Assembly (NCBI RefSeq): GCF_015234515.1 | Contig: NZ_JADGMY010000014.1 | Coordinates: 163,346-223,491 of the forward strand | Reading direction: 5' to 3' | DNA from: Cellulomonas sp. | Lineage (GTDB): Bacteria; Actinomycetota; Actinomycetes; Actinomycetales; Cellulomonadaceae | Length of the DNA: 60,146 nt | Shown here: positions 35,297 to 44,448 of the stretch, piece after piece | Layout: each line of letters opens with the position of its first letter | Numbering within the stretch: position 1 is the first letter of the stretch | Notes under the pieces: model-generated | Databases searched by the model: none | Told to the model about the DNA's origin: nothing | Seen by the model: the letters and a program-made list of their open reading frames with translations, nothing else | Made by a program: the position numbers and the translations under genes

Positions 35297-36286
35297 GTGG
35301 ACCTCGATGCCTACACCCGCGCGCGCACGCCGACGTGGCAGCGCCTCGACGAGCTCTCGCGCCGTCGCGGACTGACCGGCGCCGAGGCCGACGAGCTCGT
35401 CGCGCTGTACCAGGCCACGGCGACGGACCTGTCGGCGGTGCGCTCGGCCGCCCCGGACCCCGAGACCGTGTCGCGTCTGTCGCAGGTGCTGGTGCGTGCA
35501 CGCAGCCGGCTGGCGGGCACGCACGCACCGTCCTGGTCCGACGTGACGTCGTTCGTGCTCCTGCGGCTGCCTGCCGCGCTCTACCGCATCCGCTGGTGGA
35601 CGGTCGCCGTCACGGCCGCGTTCCTCGCCGTCGCCGTGGCGACGGGCGTGCTCGTGGCGACGTCCCCGGAGGCGCTGGCGCTCATGGGGACGCCGAGCGA
35701 GCAGCAGCAGTACGTCGACCACGCGTTCGCGGAGTACTACGCGCCCGGCGCCGGATTTGCCGCGATGGTGTGGACCAACAACGCCTGGATCGCGGCGCTG
35801 TGCGTGGGCACCGGCATCACGGGGATCGCGCCGGCCTACGTCCTGTTCACCAACGCCGTCGGGGTCGGGTCCGCCGGCGGGCTGATGGCGTCCCACGGCC
35901 GTCTGGACGTGTTCCTCCAGCTCATCGCCCCGCACGGGCTCCTCGAGCTCACGGCCGTCTTCGTGGCGGGGGCCGCCGGGCTGCGCCTGTTCTGGACGCT
36001 GGTCGACCCCGGACCGCGGACCCGCGGGCGGGCGCTCGCCCAGGAGGGGCGCGCGCTCTTCACGGTCGCGCTCGGGCTCGTCGGCGTGCTCGCCGTGTCC
36101 GGGCTCGTCGAGGGCTTCGTGACCGGCTCGTCGCTGCCGTGGCCCGTCAGGGTGGCGATCGGCGTCGTCGTGCTGGCGGCGTTCTGGGCGTACGTGCTGG
36201 TCCTGGGCCGCCGTGCGGTCGCGGCCGGCCACACGGGCGACCTCGACGCCGACCGTGCCGGGTACGGGGTCGCCACCGCCGGCTGA
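35297..36286 (+). CDS. Stage II sporulation protein M-like (SpoIIM/DUF95) membrane protein
   Basis: 329 residues with a cytoplasmic N-terminal helical region of about 100 residues and then six or so hydrophobic segments. MVWTNNAWIAALCVGTGIT and IAPHGLLELTAVFVAGAAG are the conserved DUF95 signatures. In non-sporulating actinobacteria these proteins accompany RDD, MoxR and DUF58 genes. The role is unknown, perhaps in membrane-bound peptidoglycan handling. GTG 35297 follows CAGGCT by six bases. Confidence 0.88.
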   Translation: MDLDAYTRARTPTWQRLDELSRRRGLTGAEADELVALYQATATDLSAVRSAAPDPETVSRLSQVLVRARSRLAGTHAPSWSDVTSFVLLRLPAALYRIRWWTVAVTAAFLAVAVATGVLVATSPEALALMGTPSEQQQYVDHAFAEYYAPGAGFAAMVWTNNAWIAALCVGTGITGIAPAYVLFTNAVGVGSAGGLMASHGRLDVFLQLIAPHGLLELTAVFVAGAAGLRLFWTLVDPGPRTRGRALAQEGRALFTVALGLVGVLAVSGLVEGFVTGSSLPWPVRVAIGVVVLAAFWAYVLVLGRRAVAAGHTGDLDADRAGYGVATAG

Positions 36287-36295
36287 GTCCTCGGG

Positions 36296-36751
36296 TCACT
36301 CGACCGCGTGCCTCACCAGCGCGGCGAGCCTCTCCCACGCCGCCTCCGTCGGCTGGACCAAAGCGAACGACGTCGCCCACAGGCCGCTGTCGTCGTCGAG
36401 CCCGGCCTGCACGCTGAACCCGAAGGTCGAGTAGCGCTCCTTGTCCATCTGCCCGCTGCGGAAGAAGCACACCACCTTCCCGTCGCGCGAGTACCCCGGC
36501 TGCCCGTAGTACAGCTTCGGCGCGAGCTCCGGCGCCGCTGTCGTCACGATCGAGTGCACCCGCTCGGCCAGCGCACGATCCTCCTGCGGCATCGTCGCGA
36601 TCTTCGCGAGCACGTCCGCCTCGTCCGCTGCCGCCCTGTCCGCGGCACGCGCGCGTCGCGCGTCCGCCTTGAGCTCCGCAGCCCGCTCCTTCATCGCCGC
36701 GCGCTCCTGCGCGGAGAAACCACCCACCGACGTCGCACCCTTGCCTGCCAC
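36296..36751 (-). CDS. DUF1801 domain protein (YdhG/iron-chaperone-like fold)
   Basis: 151 residues from GTG 36751, with GGGAG six bases upstream. A long charged helix (SAQERAAMKERAAELKADARRARA) precedes the DUF1801 domain, which has APELAPKLYYGQPGYSRDGKVV and STFGFSVQAG. The family is distantly frataxin-like and poorly characterised. A minus-strand TAGGGT about 40 bases upstream is a plausible -10. It is inserted, with the AlkZ-like gene, between the SpoIIM-like gene and the DUF58 operon. No partner is obvious. Confidence 0.8.
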   Translation of the reverse strand: MAGKGATSVGGFSAQERAAMKERAAELKADARRARAADRAAADEADVLAKIATMPQEDRALAERVHSIVTTAAPELAPKLYYGQPGYSRDGKVVCFFRSGQMDKERYSTFGFSVQAGLDDDSGLWATSFALVQPTEAAWERLAALVRHAVE

Positions 36752-36900
36752 CTGACACTCCCTCGCTCGACCGACGGATGTGCGACCGACCCTAGGAGCG
36801 GGCGTCGGAGCCGTGCTTCTCGGATCCTGACCGCCTGGCGCGGTGTGCGGCTCGCCGACCGGGCGCGACGTCGTGACCGTCGGCTGAGGCTCCGGGCCGG

Positions 36901-38064
36901 TCAGCCGGCGTACCGGACGACGTGCGCGTCGGCGTCGTCGGCGAGGAAGCGCACCGCCGGCTCGGCCGCCTCCAGGACCTCGCGGCGCCGTGCCGCGGGC
37001 AGGGGGTCGAGCGGCGTGACGGTCAGCGTCGCCGTGACGCGCCGGCCCGTGCGTCCGCCGCTCTCGCGCGTCATCGCCCACGTGGCGCCCACCCGGCCGT
37101 CGACCAGGACCGCGGCGGGCAGCCGCCCGTTGGGCGTGCGCAGCCGCAGCCGGTGCTCGTCGTCGATCACGCGGGTGCGCTGGGCGTGCGCGAGCCACAG
37201 GTTGTCGTAGTCCGCCAGCAGCCGGACCGGAGCGGGCACGTCCCCGTCGGGCCGGGGTGCGTCCGGGAGGTCCAGCAGCTCGCGCGTCCTGCCACCCGCC
37301 CGTGCGGGGGCCGCCGGGAGGACGACGAGGCGGTCGCGGAGGCCCGCGACGACGTCCCGCAGACCCGTGAGCCCCGACCACGCCTGGACGTCCGCGACGC
37401 TCGCCGGGCCGAACGCCCCGAGGTAGCGCAGCACGACGTCCTCCAGGGCGCGGGCGCGCGCGTCCGCCACCGTGAGGTCCCCGGCGGCTGCGACCGCATC
37501 GGGGACCCACGTGTCGAGCGTCGTCCACGTGGTGGCGGCCGACCGTCCCCACAGCCCACGAGGCGTCACCTGCACCAAGGGCAGGAGCGCACGTGCGAAC
37601 GCCGAGAGGTCCTGCGGGTGCGCGGCGGGCCACTCCTGCGCGAGGTGGGCGCCGAGGTCGGTCGTCCGCCGCGGCTCGGCGCGGACGTACGCGGCTGCGC
37701 GCTCGACGAGGCGGTCGAGGTCCACGACGTCCAGCGCTGCGCGCCGCCGGGGGTTGGCACGCAGCTCACCGGCCATGACCGGCAGCGCGAGCGCCGCCAG
37801 GACCGGGGCGTCACGCGCCGTGACGAGGTGGACCGTCGAGCGCATCACGGCCATCCGCAGCAGGGTGCGGTCGCTCAGGCCCGCGTCCAGGTCCGCCGTG
37901 GTGAACCCCGCGACGCGGCTCCACAGGCCCAGGAACGGTGACCACGGGTTCTGCGCCTGGAGCCCGACGAGGTGCTCGACGACCGTCGGCACGTCGTCGG
38001 ACGTGCGCTGCAGGAGGTGCTGACGCGCGAGGAGCGCACGGTTGAGGGAGCGGTCGTCCAGCAC
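36901..38064 (-). CDS. Winged-helix DNA glycosylase-like protein, AlkZ type (HTH_42)
   Basis: 387 residues from GTG 38064. Three winged-helix domains of the HTH_42/AlkZ family are expected. The catalytic QxQ motif of AlkZ enzymes is visible as GLQAQNPWSPFLGLWSR, with Gln36 and Gln38, after the NRALLARQHLL opening. Known AlkZ proteins excise bulky or cross-linked purine adducts, for example azinomycin lesions. TACGTT seven bases before the GTG supports this start over an in-frame codon ten residues upstream. The upstream DUF58 gene ends 40 bp away on the same strand. Confidence 0.78.
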   Translation of the reverse strand: MLDDRSLNRALLARQHLLQRTSDDVPTVVEHLVGLQAQNPWSPFLGLWSRVAGFTTADLDAGLSDRTLLRMAVMRSTVHLVTARDAPVLAALALPVMAGELRANPRRRAALDVVDLDRLVERAAAYVRAEPRRTTDLGAHLAQEWPAAHPQDLSAFARALLPLVQVTPRGLWGRSAATTWTTLDTWVPDAVAAAGDLTVADARARALEDVVLRYLGAFGPASVADVQAWSGLTGLRDVVAGLRDRLVVLPAAPARAGGRTRELLDLPDAPRPDGDVPAPVRLLADYDNLWLAHAQRTRVIDDEHRLRLRTPNGRLPAAVLVDGRVGATWAMTRESGGRTGRRVTATLTVTPLDPLPAARRREVLEAAEPAVRFLADDADAHVVRYAG

Positions 38065-38071
38065 GGTGCCG

Positions 38072-38077
38072 AACGTA
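38072..38077 (-). promoter_or_regulatory. Leaderless -10 element (TACGTT) for the AlkZ-like gene
   Basis: Reversed bases read TACGTT, seven bases before GTG 38064. Confidence 0.5.
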
Positions 38078-38104
38078 GCGCCCGGGACCGACACCGGCCG
38101 CGAC

Positions 38105-39421
38105 CTACAGGCGTCCGGCCGCCTTGAGCGCGAGGTAGGTGTCCGCGAGCCGCGGTGCGAGGTCGTCGGGCGAGGCCTCGACCACCTCGACGCCGCGCTG
38201 CCGCAGCCGCACGCCGACGGCCGCCCGCTCCAACGACGTGCGCTCCGCCGCAGCGGCGTCGAAGACCTCCTCCACCGTGCGTCGCGACGTCCGCAGCTGC
38301 TCGAGCTCGGGGTCGGCGACCGAGGCGAGGACGACCTGGTGACGACGCGTCAGCCCGCCGACGACGTCCAGGAGCCCCTGCTCGACCGCCGCCGGGTCGA
38401 GCGACGTCAGGAGCACCACGAGGGCGCGCCGGCTCAGCCGTGAGCGCACCTGCCCGACGAGCCCCGGCCAGTCGGTCTCCACCAGCGCCGGCTGCACGCC
38501 GGCGAGCGCCTCGGCCAGTGCGGGCAGGACGCGTGAGGAGTGCGAGTCCGCGGCGCGGGCACGGACCCGGCGGTCGTACGCGATCAGCTCGACACGGTCG
38601 CCCGCGTGCGCCGCGAGCACCCCCAGCAGCAGGGCCGCCTCGACCGACGCCTCGAGCCGGGTGGCGTCGAGCACGCGGGCCGCGCTCGTGCGCGACGTGT
38701 CGACGACGAGCAGCACGTGCCGGTCCCGCTCGGGGCGCCAGGTGCGCACGACGACCTCGCGCCGTCGCGCGGTCGCCCGCCAGTCGATCGACCGGACGTC
38801 GTCGCCGTCGACGTACTCGCGCAACGAGTCGAACTCCGTGCCCGCCCCGCGGACCTGGACCGCGGCCCGCCCGTCGAGCTCCCGCAGGCGCGCGAGGCGC
38901 GAGGGCAGGTGCCGCCGCGACGCGAACTCCGGCAGCACGCGCAGGCGCCCCGGCACGTCGAGCGACACCTGACGCCCCGCGACACCCAGCGGGCCCAGGG
39001 TCCGGACCGTGACCCGCTCGGCGACCGCGTCACCGCGGCGGGTCGGGACCAGCGTGGTCGTCACGCTGCGCTGCTCGCCCGCCGGCACGTCCACGCGGTG
39101 GCGCGGCGTGCGCGCACCGGTGGGCGCGTCACCGTCCGGCAGGGTCGAGGGCGGCCAGGCGTCGCGCACCACGGCCCGTGCCGTCCGCCGGCCGACGTTG
39201 CGCAAGGTGAGGACCGCCGCGACCGTCCCTGACAGCCGGACCGACGGCGGCAGGCGTCGGGAGACCGCCAGCTCGCGCGGCGAGGCCGCGAGCGCCACGT
39301 CCACCGCGCACAGCGCGAGGACGACGGCCGCCCAGACGATCACGGTCAGGGGAGCGGGCAGCAGGGCGACCGGGACGAGCCCGGCGAGCGCGACCAGGAC
39401 CGCGCGTGACGTCAGGGCCAC
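38105..39421 (-). CDS. DUF58 family protein
   Basis: 438 residues. Two N-terminal hydrophobic segments (residues 5-45) are followed by a beta domain and then the DUF58 core with YVDGDDVRSIDWRATARRRE and the vWA-like LLVVDTSRTS. DUF58 proteins are partners of MoxR AAA ATPases and are thought to act in a chaperone or metal-insertion system at the membrane. GTG 39421 lies four bases after the MoxR stop, so the genes are co-transcribed. Confidence 0.88.
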   Translation of the reverse strand: MALTSRAVLVALAGLVPVALLPAPLTVIVWAAVVLALCAVDVALAASPRELAVSRRLPPSVRLSGTVAAVLTLRNVGRRTARAVVRDAWPPSTLPDGDAPTGARTPRHRVDVPAGEQRSVTTTLVPTRRGDAVAERVTVRTLGPLGVAGRQVSLDVPGRLRVLPEFASRRHLPSRLARLRELDGRAAVQVRGAGTEFDSLREYVDGDDVRSIDWRATARRREVVVRTWRPERDRHVLLVVDTSRTSAARVLDATRLEASVEAALLLGVLAAHAGDRVELIAYDRRVRARAADSHSSRVLPALAEALAGVQPALVETDWPGLVGQVRSRLSRRALVVLLTSLDPAAVEQGLLDVVGGLTRRHQVVLASVADPELEQLRTSRRTVEEVFDAAAAERTSLERAAVGVRLRQRGVEVVEASPDDLAPRLADTYLALKAAGRL

Positions 39422-39425
39422 GGGC

Positions 39426-40565
39426 TCAGCGGGGGACCGGCACGGAGGCGAGCACCGTGTCCAGCACCGACTCGGCCGTCACGCCCTCGATCTCGGCCTC
39501 GGGCCGCAGCTGGACGCGGTGCCGCAGGGTGGGGTGCGCGAGCGCCTGCACGTCGTCCGGCGTGACGTAGTCGCGCCCGCAGAGCCAGGCCCACGCGCGG
39601 GACGTCGCCAGCAGCGCGGTGGCGCCACGCGGCGAGACGCCCAGACCCAGGGACGGCGAGGTCCGGGTCGCACGGCACACGTCGACGACGTAGCCGAGCA
39701 CCTCCTGCGCGACCTGCACCCGCGCGACCTGCTCCCGTGCACGCGCCAGGTCGTCGGCCCCTGCCACCGCACGCAGGCCGGCGGCCGCGAGGTCACGTGG
39801 GTCGAAGCCCGCCGCGTGCCGCGCCAGCACCTCGACCTCGTCGGTGCGCTCGGGCAGCGGGAGCAGCAGCTTGAGGAGGAACCGGTCGAGCTGGGCCTCG
39901 GGCAGCGGGTACGTGCCCTCGTACTCGACGGGGTTCTGCGTCGCGACCACGACGAACGGGTCCGGCAGGAGGCGCGGCTCCCCGTCGACCGTGACCTGAC
40001 GCTCCTCCATCGCCTCCAGGAGCGAGGCCTGCGTCTTGGGGGGCGTGCGGTTGATCTCGTCCGCCAGGAGCAGGTTCGTGAAGACGGGGCCCTCGCGGAA
40101 CGAGAACTGGGCGGTGCGCGCGTCGTAGACGAGCGAGCCGGTCACGTCGCCCGGCATGAGGTCGGGCGTGAACTGGACCCGCTTGGTGCCGAGCGAGAGC
40201 GCCCCCGACAACGACCGCACCAGGAGCGTCTTGGCGACGCCCGGGACGCCTTCGAGCAGCACGTGCCCGCGGCACAGCAGGGCGATGATCAGGCCGGTGA
40301 CCGCCGCGTCCTGGCCGACGACCGCCTTGCCGACCTCCGTGCGCACGGCGGCGAGCGACGCGCGCAGGTCGGCGCCCGCGGCCGTGGCAGCGGACCGGCC
40401 CGGGGCGTCGGTCCCCGGTGACCCGGGCGTCACCTGCGGTGCGGCGGGTGCGGGGGCACCCGAGGGGGTCGGCCCGGGTGCGGTGGCAGGTGCCTCGGCA
40501 GCGGGCGCGGTCGGGCTCTGCGGGACACCCCAGGTGCTCGGGGGTCGCGGCGTCTCGTCGGTCAC
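39426..40565 (-). CDS. MoxR-family AAA+ ATPase
   Basis: 379 residues from GTG 40565 (GTGA overlap with the DUF4350 gene). A Pro/Ala-rich disordered N-terminal region of about 65 residues precedes the AAA core: Walker A EGVPGVAKT at 105-113, Walker B/helix LLLADEINRTPPKTQASLL, and sensor VVATQNPVEYEGTYPLPEAQ. The lid is near residues 290-370. It probably remodels a membrane or secreted client with its DUF58 partner. Confidence 0.92.
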   Translation of the reverse strand: MTDETPRPPSTWGVPQSPTAPAAEAPATAPGPTPSGAPAPAAPQVTPGSPGTDAPGRSAATAAGADLRASLAAVRTEVGKAVVGQDAAVTGLIIALLCRGHVLLEGVPGVAKTLLVRSLSGALSLGTKRVQFTPDLMPGDVTGSLVYDARTAQFSFREGPVFTNLLLADEINRTPPKTQASLLEAMEERQVTVDGEPRLLPDPFVVVATQNPVEYEGTYPLPEAQLDRFLLKLLLPLPERTDEVEVLARHAAGFDPRDLAAAGLRAVAGADDLARAREQVARVQVAQEVLGYVVDVCRATRTSPSLGLGVSPRGATALLATSRAWAWLCGRDYVTPDDVQALAHPTLRHRVQLRPEAEIEGVTAESVLDTVLASVPVPR

Positions 40566-41752
40566 GGTCGGTGTACCTCGCTCTCCAGGTGGTGCAGGTC
40601 GTCGGCGAGCCGCAGCAGGCCCGCGTCGTCGGTGGGTGGCGGGCCGTAGATCAACGCCTCGACGTCGCGTGCCGGCCGGCCGGTGGCACGCGCGAGGGCG
40701 TCGACCAGCGAGGGTGCGTCGGCCGACCGGGGCAGTCCCAGCCGGTGCGCGACGCGGGCCGCCGTCCCGGCGCGCAGGGCGGCGGCGGCGTGCCCGTGGG
40801 CCCGTGCCCGCCGGTAGAGACGCCCGCGGCCGCGGGTCGCCTCGGCAGAGCGCACGACGACGGGCAGCGGCTCGGCGACGACCGGTCCGAGCCGACGTGC
40901 GCGCCAGACGACCGTCACGACGAGGACGAGCACCAGCCAGCCGGCGACCGGCACCACCCAGGGCACGAGGTCGGTCAGCGACGTGCCGGCCCCGTCGGCG
41001 GCCACGGGGCCGAGGTCGTCGAACGTGGGGACGTACCAGACCAGGTGGTCGTGACGGCCGAGCATGCGCAGCGCGAGCGCGGCGTTGCCGTCGTCGTCGA
41101 CCGCGGCGTTCGTCAGCGGGTGCAGGTCGGACAGCGCGGTCACGCGGCGACCGTCCTGCTCGAACGTGACGTACGCACCGCCGCGCGTCCCGTCGCCGGC
41201 GGGGAAGCACGTCGTTGCGCCGTCCGCGAGGTCCACGTACCCGCCCGCGGCGGTGATGGTGCCGGCAGCGCGAGCGTCGGGGTCGTCGCACGCGGCCTCG
41301 CGCAGCGACCGGGTGCTTCCCGTCCCGGCCGCGACGACGTCGGGGGCGAGCGTCGACAGGGCCCATCCGGCGTCGACGAGGACGAGGTCGTCGTCGAGCT
41401 CGAACAGCACGTCCACCTGCTCCGGGGTGAGCCACTGGTCACCCACCACGAGCACCGTGCCGTCCCCCGTGGCGGCCTGCAGGGCGGCCGCCGTGGTGGT
41501 GACGTGCTCGACCGTGACCCCCTGCCGCTCCAGGACGCGGGCCACGGCACGCGCACCCGTCCCGCCGGGGTTGTCCGGTGCACCGGGCGTGCTGCTCGTC
41601 GGCGGGGCGGGCAGCGTCAGGACGAGGCCGCCGAGCAGCACGATCCCCAGCACGACGAGCCACGGCCGCGATCGCCGCCAGCGGCCGACGGCCCGTGAGC
41701 GACCCGTCGACCCGTCCCCGAGCACCTCCGGGAGCTGTGCGGTCGCACTCAC
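40562..41752 (-). CDS. DUF4350 domain membrane protein
   Basis: 396 residues. A first helix near 30-50 is followed by an extracytoplasmic domain that starts PGGTGARAVARVLERQGVTV, the DUF4350 signature, then a second helix near 270-290 and a cytoplasmic tail with RATGRPARDVEALIYG. GTG 41752 overlaps the DUF4129 stop by GTGA, and its TGA overlaps the MoxR start the same way. This is the normal actinobacterial order of DUF4129 - DUF4350 - MoxR - DUF58. Confidence 0.85.
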   Translation of the reverse strand: MSATAQLPEVLGDGSTGRSRAVGRWRRSRPWLVVLGIVLLGGLVLTLPAPPTSSTPGAPDNPGGTGARAVARVLERQGVTVEHVTTTAAALQAATGDGTVLVVGDQWLTPEQVDVLFELDDDLVLVDAGWALSTLAPDVVAAGTGSTRSLREAACDDPDARAAGTITAAGGYVDLADGATTCFPAGDGTRGGAYVTFEQDGRRVTALSDLHPLTNAAVDDDGNAALALRMLGRHDHLVWYVPTFDDLGPVAADGAGTSLTDLVPWVVPVAGWLVLVLVVTVVWRARRLGPVVAEPLPVVVRSAEATRGRGRLYRRARAHGHAAAALRAGTAARVAHRLGLPRSADAPSLVDALARATGRPARDVEALIYGPPPTDDAGLLRLADDLHHLESEVHRP

Positions 41753-42396
41753 GTCACAGCCGCCGCGGGGCGTGCCGCGCGGACGGCGTCGTCGAGGGCG
41801 CGCATCGCCGCGTCGTCCCCGGGCGTCGCCGAGCGCTCGCCGTAGACGACGTCGTCGAACAGGTCGCCGCCGTCGCGCAGGAGGTCCGTGTGCTGGGGGA
41901 GCGCGGCCGCGGCGACGCGCGCGGCCTCGTGGGCGGTGCGGCCGGGGCGCTCGTCGAGGAGCCCGCGCTCCTCGAGGCCGCGGACGACCGCGCGGTACCG
42001 GTCGGCGACGGCCACCGACCACGTGCCGGCCCGGGCCGCGGCGTCGGCCGCGTCGCGCAGCTGCTGCGCCGTGCGGCGGTCGTCGGCGTGCAGGACGCCG
42101 ACCCGTCGCCGACGCGCGGTCGCGCGCACGGGCCCGGCGACGCGCAGGGCGACGAGCACCACGAGGAGGACCACGCCGACGACGACGAGCAGGGCGGTCC
42201 GGTTCGACATGCCGAGCGACGGCATGTTCTCGAGCTGGTCGGCGAGCCACGCCAGGGCCCGCTGCAGCAGCGACTCGGGGCGGTGGTAGGCGGGGTCCAG
42301 CAGCTCCTCGCGCAGCCACCGACGCGCCTGCGCGGCATCGGGCTCGACGGGCACCCCGGTCACGACGTGCACGGCCGGCCATCCCGCACGCGTCAT
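41749..42396 (-). CDS. DUF4129 domain membrane protein
   Basis: 215 residues from ATG 42396 (ATGA overlap). A short external N terminus is followed by one helix near residues 70-90. The cytoplasmic DUF4129 region includes VAVADRYRAVVRGLEERGLL and PGRTAHEAARVAAAALP. The family resembles part of transglutaminase-like membrane proteins that accompany MoxR/DUF58. Function unknown; it is part of the five-gene minus-strand operon. Confidence 0.85.
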   Translation of the reverse strand: MTRAGWPAVHVVTGVPVEPDAAQARRWLREELLDPAYHRPESLLQRALAWLADQLENMPSLGMSNRTALLVVVGVVLLVVLVALRVAGPVRATARRRRVGVLHADDRRTAQQLRDAADAAARAGTWSVAVADRYRAVVRGLEERGLLDERPGRTAHEAARVAAAALPQHTDLLRDGGDLFDDVVYGERSATPGDDAAMRALDDAVRAARPAAAVT

Positions 42397-43559
42397 GCGG
42401 CACCGGTGGCAGCCCGCGCGAGCTCGAGGTCGAGCCCCTCGCGACGGATGCGCACGTCGATGTAGAGGAGGGCGACGACGGCCGCGAGGAACGTCGTGGA
42501 CAGCGTCAGTCCGACGACCTGCCCGAGTGCCGACACGAGGACCGTCAGGTCGTCCGAGCCGGACGCGGCGGTGACCAGGCCCGCCACCACGGCCGCCGGG
42601 ACGATGAACAGGTACATGAGCACCGAGACCAGCAGGTTCGACAGCAGGTAGATGCCGAGCAGCCGCCAGAAGCTCCCGCGCGTCAGCCGCCAGGCGCGCG
42701 CGACGGTCGGCCAGAACCGCCTGCCCTCGAGCATGAGCGCCGGCGGGACCAGCAGCGTCCGCGCCGTGAGCCACACGAGGACGACGAGCAGGGCGCCACC
42801 TCCCAGCAGGGCGACGGCGAGCGCCGCCTCGCCGGCGCCGGCGGCGGCGAGCGCGGCGACGCCCCCGCCCCACGCCAGGACCAGGAGGAACGGCACGACG
42901 AGCTGCAGCAGACCGAAGCCGACGAGCAGCCACACGCGGCGGGTGCGCCACACCTCACGCAGCGCCACGCGCTGACCCAGCACGGAACGGCTCACCGAGA
43001 CGATGAGGAGCCCGGTGAGCACGGAGGTCACGGGGACCAGCAGCGGCACCGTCAGCGCCTGTCCGCCGCTCGTGGACAGCATCTCGACGAGAGCGGCGTC
43101 GGTGCTCGCCATCGTGCTGTCGAGCTCGAGGTCGCTCAGAGCGGCCCCGATCAGGCCGGACACGTAGAGCTGGACGAGGGTCTGCAGCGCGACGGCGACG
43201 GTCACCACGACCGCCGAGAGCCCGAACATCACCGCGGGGTTGGCGCGCACGGCCCGGATCGCGCCGTCGAGGACCTCGCCGAGACCGAGCGGGCGCAGGG
43301 GGATGATCCCGGGCTGCAGCGCCGGCAGGTGCCAGGCGGGCGCCGCCCCGGGCGGGGGCGCGCCCCACGCGGGCGGGGCGGACGGCTGGCCCCACGCGGG
43401 CGGGGCGGACGGCTGGCCCCACGCGGCACCCTGCGGGCCGCCGGGCGGACCAGGAGGTGGCGGCGGCACGGCGGCGCCCGGCGCCGAGGAGTCCGCCGGC
43501 GGGCCGGCGGGGTGCGCCCACGACGCGGGACCGGAGCCGTCGTCCTGCGGGGAGGTCAT
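42393..43559 (-). CDS. Glycerophosphoryl diester phosphodiesterase membrane-domain protein
   Basis: 388 residues from ATG 43559, with GAGGAG about 7 nt upstream. The N-terminal 85 residues are Pro/Gly/Trp-rich and contain a tandem WGQPSAPPA repeat. Six hydrophobic helices follow (about residues 110-370), matching GPDPase_memb proteins: PLGLGEVLDGAIRAVRANP and the conserved RRFWPTVARAWRLTRGSFWR helix. No catalytic phosphodiesterase domain is attached, so enzymatic activity should not be assumed. It is the first gene of the DUF4129/DUF4350/MoxR/DUF58 operon. Confidence 0.82.
   Translation of the reverse strand: MTSPQDDGSGPASWAHPAGPPADSSAPGAAVPPPPPGPPGGPQGAAWGQPSAPPAWGQPSAPPAWGAPPPGAAPAWHLPALQPGIIPLRPLGLGEVLDGAIRAVRANPAVMFGLSAVVVTVAVALQTLVQLYVSGLIGAALSDLELDSTMASTDAALVEMLSTSGGQALTVPLLVPVTSVLTGLLIVSVSRSVLGQRVALREVWRTRRVWLLVGFGLLQLVVPFLLVLAWGGGVAALAAAGAGEAALAVALLGGGALLVVLVWLTARTLLVPPALMLEGRRFWPTVARAWRLTRGSFWRLLGIYLLSNLLVSVLMYLFIVPAAVVAGLVTAASGSDDLTVLVSALGQVVGLTLSTTFLAAVVALLYIDVRIRREGLDLELARAATGAA
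43363..43426 (-). repeat. 27-base tandem repeat inside the GPDPase-membrane gene
   Basis: Two exact 27-base copies (43363-43389 and 43390-43416) and a partial third copy encode repeats of a nine-residue WGQPSAPPA unit. Being in frame, it can expand or contract without breaking the gene. Confidence 0.85.
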
Positions 43560-43724
43560 GCGTCGGACTCCTCGTGTCTGGCGTGCTGAGGCCCGACCGC
43601 GTCGCCGCGTCGGCGGGTCCCATGGTGCCACGACGCAGGTGAGCGCCGGTCGTGGACGCACCGTCACCCGGCTGCGCGGCGTGCTCGCTCCGCGGGAGGC
43701 CGGGTCGATGAGAGGATCGTCGGC

Positions 43725-44408
43725 ATGAAGGGACGCGTCCTGGTGGTCGACGACGACACCGCCCTGGCCGAGATGATCGGCATCGTGCTGCGCTCCGAGG
43801 GTTTCGACCCCGTCTTCTGTGAGGACGGCGACGAGGCGTTGGGCGTGTTCCGGGCCACCCAGCCCGATCTCGTGCTGCTCGACCTGATGCTTCCCGGCAA
43901 GGACGGCACCGAGGTGTGCCGTCAGATCCGGGCCGAGTCGGGTGTGCCCATCGTGATGCTCACGGCGAAGAGCGACACCGTGGACGTCGTGCTGGGGCTG
44001 GAGTCCGGCGCGGACGACTACATCTCCAAGCCGTTCAAGCCCAAGGAGCTGGTGGCGCGTGTGCGTGCACGGTTGCGCCGCAGCGACGAGCCGGCTCCGG
44101 AGCACCTCACGATCGGCGACCTGACGATCGACGTCCCCGGGCACCGCGTCGAGCGCGCGGGCCGCTCCATCTCGCTCACACCGCTGGAGTTCGACCTCCT
44201 CGTGGCGCTGGCACGCAAGCCGTGGCAGGTCTTCACGCGCGAGGTGCTGCTCGAGAAGGTCTGGGGGTACCGCCACGCGGCCGACACCCGGCTGGTCAAC
44301 GTCCACGTCCAGCGCCTGCGCTCGAAGATCGAGACGGACCCGGAGCGCCCGGAGATCGTCGTGACGGTGCGGGGCGTCGGCTACAAGGCGGGCGTCGCAG
44401 GCACGTGA
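43725..44408 (+). CDS. mtrA: Response regulator MtrA
   Basis: 227 residues, OmpR/PhoB class. The receiver has acidic residues in VVDDD (9-11), phosphoacceptor Asp53 in LLDLMLPG, Thr80 and Lys102. A winged helix spans about 125-222 (EFDLLVALARKPWQVFTREV). Near-identity to mycobacterial and streptomycete MtrA along its length, with MtrB and LpqB downstream, makes the assignment firm. MtrA controls cell-wall, division and replication-linked genes. GAGGAT lies seven bases before the ATG, suggesting a leaderless transcript. Confidence 0.97.
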   Translation: MKGRVLVVDDDTALAEMIGIVLRSEGFDPVFCEDGDEALGVFRATQPDLVLLDLMLPGKDGTEVCRQIRAESGVPIVMLTAKSDTVDVVLGLESGADDYISKPFKPKELVARVRARLRRSDEPAPEHLTIGDLTIDVPGHRVERAGRSISLTPLEFDLLVALARKPWQVFTREVLLEKVWGYRHAADTRLVNVHVQRLRSKIETDPERPEIVVTVRGVGYKAGVAGT

Positions 44409-44448
44409 GGCAGGTGCGCCGAGCGCCAGGGCGTGAAGGCCGGGCGAC

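Noticed and set aside
34376..36232. Long minus-strand frame upstream of the RDD protein
   Set aside because: The upstream part is antisense to the SpoIIM-like gene; TACTCT and GTG 35224 define the true start.
42393..43559. Catalytic glycerophosphodiesterase
   Set aside because: Only the membrane domain of the family is present; the catalytic TIM-barrel is absent.
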